A stretch of DNA of 64,000 nucleotides from NCBI RefSeq assembly GCF_024679245.1, contig NC_090185.1:26414926-26478925 (forward strand), in the 5' to 3' direction. This stretch comes from Pseudorasbora parva. Taxonomy: Eukaryota > Chordata > Actinopteri > Cypriniformes > Gobionidae. The position numbers were made by a program, and so were the translations under genes. This document shows positions 59,005 through 64,000 of this stretch, one piece after another (the first letter of the stretch is position 1; each line of letters opens with the position of its first letter). The notes under the pieces are model-generated. The model saw only the letters and a program-made list of their open reading frames with translations, made no database searches and was not told the DNA's origin.

Positions 59005-60329
59005 GACCGCTCCCCAGCCAGTTAGGGAGGCATCCGTCGTTAGCGTTACGCGACGACAAGGAGCCCCCAGAACTGGACCTTGGGACAGGAACCAAGGATC
59101 TTTTCACTTCACTAAGGCACGTAGGCAGCGCCGCGTGACCTTGATCAAGCGAAAAAGGGTTTCCCCTCAGGGAGAACCCCTTGGTCCTGAGCCACCACTG
59201 TAAGGGTCTCATGTACCGCAGGCCAAAAGGTACCCCGTTGGACGCTGCTGTCATCAGCCCTAACACTCTCTGAAAGTGTTTCACAGTGAGTGACTGACCT
59301 AGCTTTATCTGGTTCACGGTATCCAGGATCGTTTTTATCCTGGGAGGGGATAGCCGAGCCAACATTATTTTCGTGTCCCAGACTACCGCCAGAAAAGTAG
59401 TACTCTGCAGCTTATAGGTGCCAGCACACATTTCTTTCCGTTCAACCTTAGCCCCAACACTCTCATATGGGCGAGAACAGCATCTCAATGCTGAACGCCC
59501 ACTGTTTCGACTATGCTAACATCAGCCAATCGTCGATATAGTTGAGCACGCGAATGCCCTGGAGTCGCACCTGAGCCAGAGCTGCATTCACGCACTTGGT
59601 GAAAGTGTAGGGTGATTAAGCTAGGCCGAATGGCAGCACTCAATACTGGTAAGCTTCGCCCCCAAAAGCAAACCTGAAGACCTGTCTGTGCTGCGGAAGG
59701 ATGGAGATGTGGAAGTATACATTTTTTAGGTCTATTGTGACACACCAGTCCTCGGACCTGACGTGACACACGATCTGTTTTATCGTGAGCATTTTGTTTA
59801 GCTGATGCAGATCTAAAAATAGGCCTTAACCCTCCATCCTTCTTTGGAACTATGAAGTACCGGCTGTAAAAGCCCGACTCTCTGCAGAGGGGAGGGACCC
59901 GTGTATAGCCTCTTTTCGCAGAAGAGTCTGTACCTCTCGTTCCATGACCAGAGGCTGCTCGGGGGTTACTACCGTAGGAGTAACCCTGCTGAACACGGGT
60001 GGGTGTGACCCGAACCCTTTTTATAATGTGAGCAGGACCCATTCTGAGATATTCGGCAGAAGTTTCCACGCTGCCAGAAAATCTACTAAGGGAACCAGCC
60101 ACTCGAGGCTGGTCTCTGGATTTTCCTGGGTGGTCAGCCCGGTGTCCTGTAACGGATAACCGGCAGGTAGCAACCAAACTGACCGCCCCGGGGCCCTCAC
60201 GAGAGGGCGCGAACATCCCCAAGCCGCTACGTTTCCGGGCGGACAAGGAGATATATGTTCGCCGGGGACCGCCGCGCCCTGAAGCACCAACGGTGGCAGG
60301 GTTGGCAGACCGGCCCCCCCCGATGGCAC
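58913..60329 (-). pseudogene. DIRS reverse transcriptase and RNase H, frameshifted
   Basis: The minus strand begins with a linker (EWLVPLVDFLAAWKLLPNIS), then, after a frame change, ESGFYSRYFIVPKKDGGLRP, the first RT motif. The next motifs are scattered over frames. The catalytic YIDD box is encoded near 59525-59545, but out of frame with the preceding ORF. The next frame holds the thumb/connection part (ILDTVNQIKLGQSLTVKHFQ, RVLGLMTAASNGVPFGLRYM). The RNase H domain continues at 58423-59004. The polymerase would copy the element RNA into circular DNA. Several frameshifts inactivate it. Confidence 0.9.
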
Positions 60330-60404
60330 CGGGAAAGAGCGGGCGCCTCGGCGAGCCGCACTCTCCCGGAGGGGACTGCCATCGGAAGTCCTGCGCCTCT
60401 GACG

Positions 60405-61732
60405 TCAGAACTTCTTAGCCGAGGCCTTCCTAGCAGTAAGGACGGCCCTCAGATCCGCCCTACCACGGGAAGGTCCCGGCTGAGCGCGTCGCCCGGATCC
60501 CCGATCTCTCTGCGGGGGGGGCCCCGAGCGGCCACGCTCTCTCTTTGTTTTGCTCGGTGTAGGTTTGAGAAAGGATGTACTCGGCTGAGGCTGCCCCGCC
60601 CGACAGCCCCAGAGGGACATTTTGATTTATTTATTTATTTATTATATATATATATTTTTATATTTCACATCTCAATATCAATATCCCCCAGCAGGTCTGC
60701 TTGTTTTATATGCTTGCAGGGCAACCGCCGTATACAAACCGGCGGCCGCCTGATCTGCTGCCGAATATGCCCTACCCCCAAAGCCGACTTTTTTTTTTTT
60801 TTTTTTTTACCGGCTTGTTGTGGGCAGCTGTGGGGCTGTGTGACGATGTGGACTCGGGGGAGAGATAGCTCGCAAGCGTCTCTTCCCCGCGAGACATCGT
60901 CGCCCTTTCTGAATGATAGATGCAGACCCATAATCTACGCGATGCCTCGGCAAACACGCGATCTGAGCCACTAAACTCAACCCCGTAATCTACACGCTGC
61001 CTCGGCAAGCGCGAGATCCGCGATCGAGTCATAGAATCTGTATTGTAGACCCGTGATCTACACGCTGCCTCGGCAAACGCGAGATCCGAGCCACTAGATT
61101 CAGCCCCTCGTAATCTCAAACATACTGTCTGCTCGCCATTATATTGTTCTTTCTCTTTCTTATTTTATTTATATATTTATTTATTTTTTGGCGAACTTCT
61201 TGACACTCGGCCGGCCAGTCTAAACTTAACCTGGACACAGCGCGAGTTACACCAATAGCACCTCTTTTTATGAGTGTGTGTGTGTCGTTTTCTTTTGGCA
61301 GATCATCAGCGCTAACAACATCCAGTTCCTCGGAGCTGGAGTGCTGCTGCGCTTGTGCCTCAGCGCGAGCGGAAGAAAACCGCAGAGCGTGCTTCCAGCT
61401 CGCTAACTGAGGCATGAGATCCAGCGGGTAAAGGCAGAGATAGGGGATCACCCGTCTCTAACCCCGCCACTAGATCCAACTGCGATCCCCAGGACGCGAG
61501 CCTTCGCTGCGCCTCGGCAACAGCGGGACCCGAGCCCTGAGGACCGCGAGCCAAAGCACTCTCCTCGAAGAGTGCCCGGCGTGATCTTAATATGCGCATT
61601 GGGAGTCTCTCGCAATGCTCGCAGCCGACCCCCTCGAGAGCTGACTGGGCATGCTCGAGCCCCAAACACATCACACATTAGGACGTGTGTATCCCCACAG
61701 GGAGGAACACAACACCTATACTGACTTGCCAT
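60405..61732 (-). pseudogene. DIRS gag, fragmented
   Basis: The minus-strand start MASQYRCCVPPCGDTHVLMC leads into a cysteine-rich region (CLGLEHAQSALEG, GCEHCERLPMRILRSRRALF) typical, from memory, of the N-terminus of fish DIRS gag. Subsequent pieces appear in changing frames: HSSSEELDVVSAD, SRLSLDWPAECQE, EETLASYLSPES and KQADLLGDIDIEM. The basic C-terminal segment is QPQPSTSFLKPTPS...DLRAVLTARK. A homopolymer T run (60788-60807), an AT-rich insert (60625-60665) and a threefold 60-70 base repeat (60922-61107) disrupt it. Gag would package the element RNA, but this copy cannot encode an intact protein. Confidence 0.8.
60922..61107. repeat. Threefold tandem repeat inside DIRS gag
   Basis: Three units of about 60-70 bases each carry TAATCTAC or TGATCTAC, GC(T/G)GCCTCGGCAA and CGAGATC(C)GAGCCACTA or close variants. 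Not expected in an intact gag frame. Confidence 0.75.
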
Positions 61733-61812
61733 ATTTCTTTCTTTCTTTCTTTTTTGAACACACACACAATAAATGGACATACAATTCACACAGAGCGCTT
61801 GTGAAGACACAG

Positions 61813-61985
61813 AAGCTAGTGACTGTTTGGTCCGGGCATGCTTTATAGCTTCCTGGTCGATGACGTCACCCGCCCGTGACGTATCGTCCCGCTATTGGAC
61901 TGATTACACAAGTGCTTCATGACATGGCACGCAGAGGCGTCCCCTAGCGTTTCGACGCAGCTCGAAGTTCCCTCGAGATAGGGAA
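61813..61985. repeat. DIRS right inverted terminal repeat with unique tip
   Basis: 61813-61961 mirrors 57033-57183. The tip 61962-61985 (CTCGAAGTTCCCTCGAGATA...) differs from the left tip and matches the second half of the internal complementary region. Confidence 0.9.
61841..61868 (-). promoter_or_regulatory. Probable DIRS promoter (CRE plus TATA) in the right terminal repeat
   Basis: Read on the minus strand, TGACGTCA (CRE/ATF-type site, 61861-61868) is followed about 13 bases later by TATAAAG (61841-61847). The first gag codon lies about 110 bases downstream. The same pair occurs in the left repeat pointing rightwards. Confidence 0.55.
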
Positions 61986-63100
61986 ATAAAAATTACCAGA
62001 AACGCGAGAATGATTCAGATTTTTTTGTTGTTTTTATTATATTCAATGTAAGCAGCGATTGATGAGTGTATCTCTGCCTCTGGTACGTTAAGTCACTCTT
62101 TGTGAGAGACATTCATGGAGAAATCAAAACAATTGAGCAGCAATATAAACTCACAGAAGACACATACTGGGGTAAAACTGAGTTTTTTGTAGTTGTTGAT
62201 ATTTATGATTTATGATATTGATAATAACACAAGTCGACTTTGCAATCGTGAATTGTGTAGCATGAATGGTGTGGCCTAGTTCAATAAACAAGTAGCCTAA
62301 TTAATATTATTTTAGATCCAAACAACCTTTTTTGTTCCATTTCCCCCATGATTTAACCAACGAAAATTGTTTCAAAAGAAAGCAACACTCAGCGCGGTGT
62401 TTTGTTACTAAATGATTCAGCGTTTTGAATGAACCATTTGAATGAACGACTCAATGAATCACTTACGAAGATGTTCACTTGCTGCCCCCTATTGGCAGTT
62501 ATGTTTAAAAGTATGATTGCATGTTTTATTTAGAACATCAATCTTATAACATTATTTATTGCAGCTGTATTTTTTGTCATTTTAAATTATTTAATTTGAT
62601 TGGTAACAGCCTATAGTGTCTTTACTATTATAACTGAATTTATTAATCAAATGTAAGAATTTAACATGAAAGATGATGCATACATATAATAAGATTTTTT
62701 TTTTTTTTTAAATGGCCTTTATAAAATTAAATAACGGCCTGGGGTAAATATCACAAATATGCAGATTTAAGTAGGCCTATGTTAAAGCTGACAGAACACT
62801 GATGAGGATATTACTTCAGAATCAATATATGTATACCATCAATTTAATTTAATTTGATTAAATTAATGTTTAAGTTGATATTTACAAGAAATATTGTAAC
62901 TGTTACTAACTTTTAACTGCTGTAAAAAGCACCTTATTTGTTTAAAGTGTTTGCAAACCATATGTTATTGCACTTTTGTTCATTTACAAGCACTTTTGTA
63001 TTTATTTTTGAATTTTGCGCATACTGCAATTAATCGTGATTAATCACATATAATCATTTGATTAATCGCGATTAAACATTTTAATCGTTGCCCAGCACTA
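61986..63100. other. AT-rich stretch with hAT-like end fragment
   Basis: No gene found. From about 63010 to 63100 the sequence runs TTAATCGTGATTAATCAC, GATTAATCGCGATTAAAC and GTTGCCCAGCACTA into ATATATATA. On the other strand this is TAGTGCTGGGCAACGATTAA, a fish hAT-type terminus from memory. The opposite end was not found. Confidence 0.45.
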
Positions 63101-63399
63101 ATATATATATAGAATCCTCATTAGTGCCTGTGTGAATCAGTCGAATTAAGGCATCTGCATAATATATATATATGATTGCGTTAGTTTGACCTTATCAGAC
63201 AAAAATAATAGCAGAAGGGAACACTAGATGAGATTCGTCTGGATATGAGGTAAAAAAAACAAAACATAAATACTCTTCGGTTTCTCACAGAAACCAATTG
63301 GTTTGTGTCTTAAGACATCAATGTGTCGTCACGAGCAGCAGGGTTTTGGTGCACGTTGTCTAAGCATGTTTGTTTGTTTGTATGTTTTGCTCTCATATA
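63101..63399. repeat. Dispersed repeat fragment, relative of 47495-47590
   Basis: About 63250-63350 shares TTTCTCACA and GTGTCTTAAGACATCAATGTG with the segment at 47495-47590. No frame or termini. Confidence 0.4.
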
Positions 63400-63562
63400 A
63401 TGGTTACCCATTCACATGCATTATATGACTGGCACACAGCAACGGTTGGAGTTAAAAATCTTCATTTGTGTTCTACTGAAGAAACAAACACACATACATG
63501 TTGGATGCACTAGGGGTAAGCAGATAAACATCTCATTTTCATTTTTGGGTGTACTAACCTTT
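63400..63562. mobile_element. Right half of a TTAA-type TTCACCC-family MITE
   Basis: The sequence runs through AATCTTCATTTGTGTTCTAC and AAGCAGATAAACATCTCATT to TTCATTTTTGGGTGTACTAA and CCTTTTAA. This mirrors the right end of the MITE at 20437-20998. The left end was not found. Confidence 0.55.
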
Positions 63563-64000
63563 TAAGGCTAACATATTCATATTAAAAGCTAAAAATGTAC
63601 ATTTTTATTTCAGGGGCGTGACACACCAAGCCACCATAGAGAAATAGTGGCAACGAAAGCCGACTGTGTCGTCACCTGCGCTTGAACAAACCAAAAGGAC
63701 TTCAGACTACTAAAATTAGAACAGCCTTCTGTCAGTGTGTCTTGGGGTCTTTGCTAACTTTCATCACTTTTTCTTTTATTCTCGTGCACTGACACATTTG
63801 CTAAGCTAAACAGCCAATCAAAGTGATCTCTCTAACAGACGGATGCCAGTTCGATATGCTCAGTCGACCAGAATACACCCAATGGGGTCCGACTAGTGGA
63901 GACGTGTGTGGAACACACTGCAGCCGACATTCAGCTTAGTGTGTTAGGGCCTTTAGGAATCACAAATGGTATTTTTGGTAAGGAAAGGAGGATTGGAACA
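63563..64000. other. Non-coding stretch, nothing recognised
   Basis: GC-balanced, with no frame, repeat or transposon end recognised. Confidence 0.3.

Larger units (their letters stand above)
56986..61985 (-). mobile_element. DIRS-type tyrosine-recombinase retrotransposon, 5.0 kb
   Basis: The element has inverted terminal repeats (57033-57183 and 61813-61961), asymmetric outer tips, and an internal complementary region (57232-57336) that contains copies of both tips. Coding order on the minus strand is gag, reverse transcriptase, RNase H, tyrosine recombinase. This is the defining architecture of DIRS elements, which integrate through a circular intermediate without an integrase or target duplication. 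The length is near full size. All coding parts carry frameshifts or stops, so it is inactive. AAATAAAA occurs just outside both ends (56977-56984 and 61984-61991), perhaps by chance. Confidence 0.95.

Noticed and set aside
56977..61993. AAATAAAA on both sides of the DIRS element as a target-site duplication
   Set aside because: DIRS integration by tyrosine recombinase is not known to duplicate targets, the match is low-complexity, and it overlaps the right tip by one or two bases.

Overview
The window looks like intergenic or intronic DNA of a teleost fish, most likely a cyprinid. It is AT-rich, has no bacterial-style gene packing, and carries many microsatellites. The transposon classes recognisable by eye are typical of fish: Tc1, hAT, TTAA-type/Kolobok-like, palindromic TA-flanked MITEs, DIRS and LTR. 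The species assignment is inference. I found no intact host gene. The only host-gene candidates are one short exon-like segment with a signal-peptide-like reading frame (31473-31560, +) and several unique, GC-balanced stretches that could be conserved non-coding elements (for example 12300-12960, 23230-23620, 30230-30500, 32380-33860). The locus therefore resembles a gene desert or a very large intron.

Layout. 1-9.3 kb: a hAT-like unit with a long inverted repeat, interrupted by an LTR-retrotransposon fragment, then a 1.3-kb CAG-rich minisatellite. 9.3-16 kb: an (ATCT)n tract beside a 1.64-kb Tc1 element, and a second Tc1 nested in a hAT-like element. 16-29 kb: TTAA-flanked MITEs, a hAT-like unit, a Kolobok-like deletion derivative and a 93-bp hAT MITE. 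29-34 kb: microsatellites, a minisatellite, and the exon candidate. 34-38.3 kb: transposons nested four deep, with (TA)n tracts both outside and at the core. 38.4-43.5 kb: a Tc1 broken by a hAT-like insertion, a truncated Tc1 and a hAT-like element inside (TA)n. 44.5-47.3 kb: a TIR-bounded unit carrying a decayed, still-intron-bearing gene. 47.6-54.8 kb: several MITEs and a degenerate GTTAGCATC-type array that hosts a hairpin MITE, a 1.2-kb Kolobok-like element with two convergent exon-like ORFs, and a miniature DIRS derivative. 56-62 kb: a hAT MITE, then an essentially full-length 5.0-kb DIRS retrotransposon on the minus strand, with gag, RT/RNase H and tyrosine-recombinase regions all damaged by frameshifts or stops. 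62-64 kb: mostly unrecognised sequence with two MITE or hAT ends.

What ties it together. The window is a stratigraphic record of transposition. Target-site duplications (8 bp for hAT, TTAA for Kolobok-like, TA for Tc1) can be read directly at many junctions and give the order of insertion. The most informative items are the DIRS internal complementary region that encodes copies of both termini, the mini-DIRS that keeps only the two asymmetric ends, the nested stack at 34-38 kb, the TIR unit with a spliced gene module, and the repeated adjacency of hAT-like ends to (TA)n tracts. All coding-type features are transposon-derived or low-confidence.
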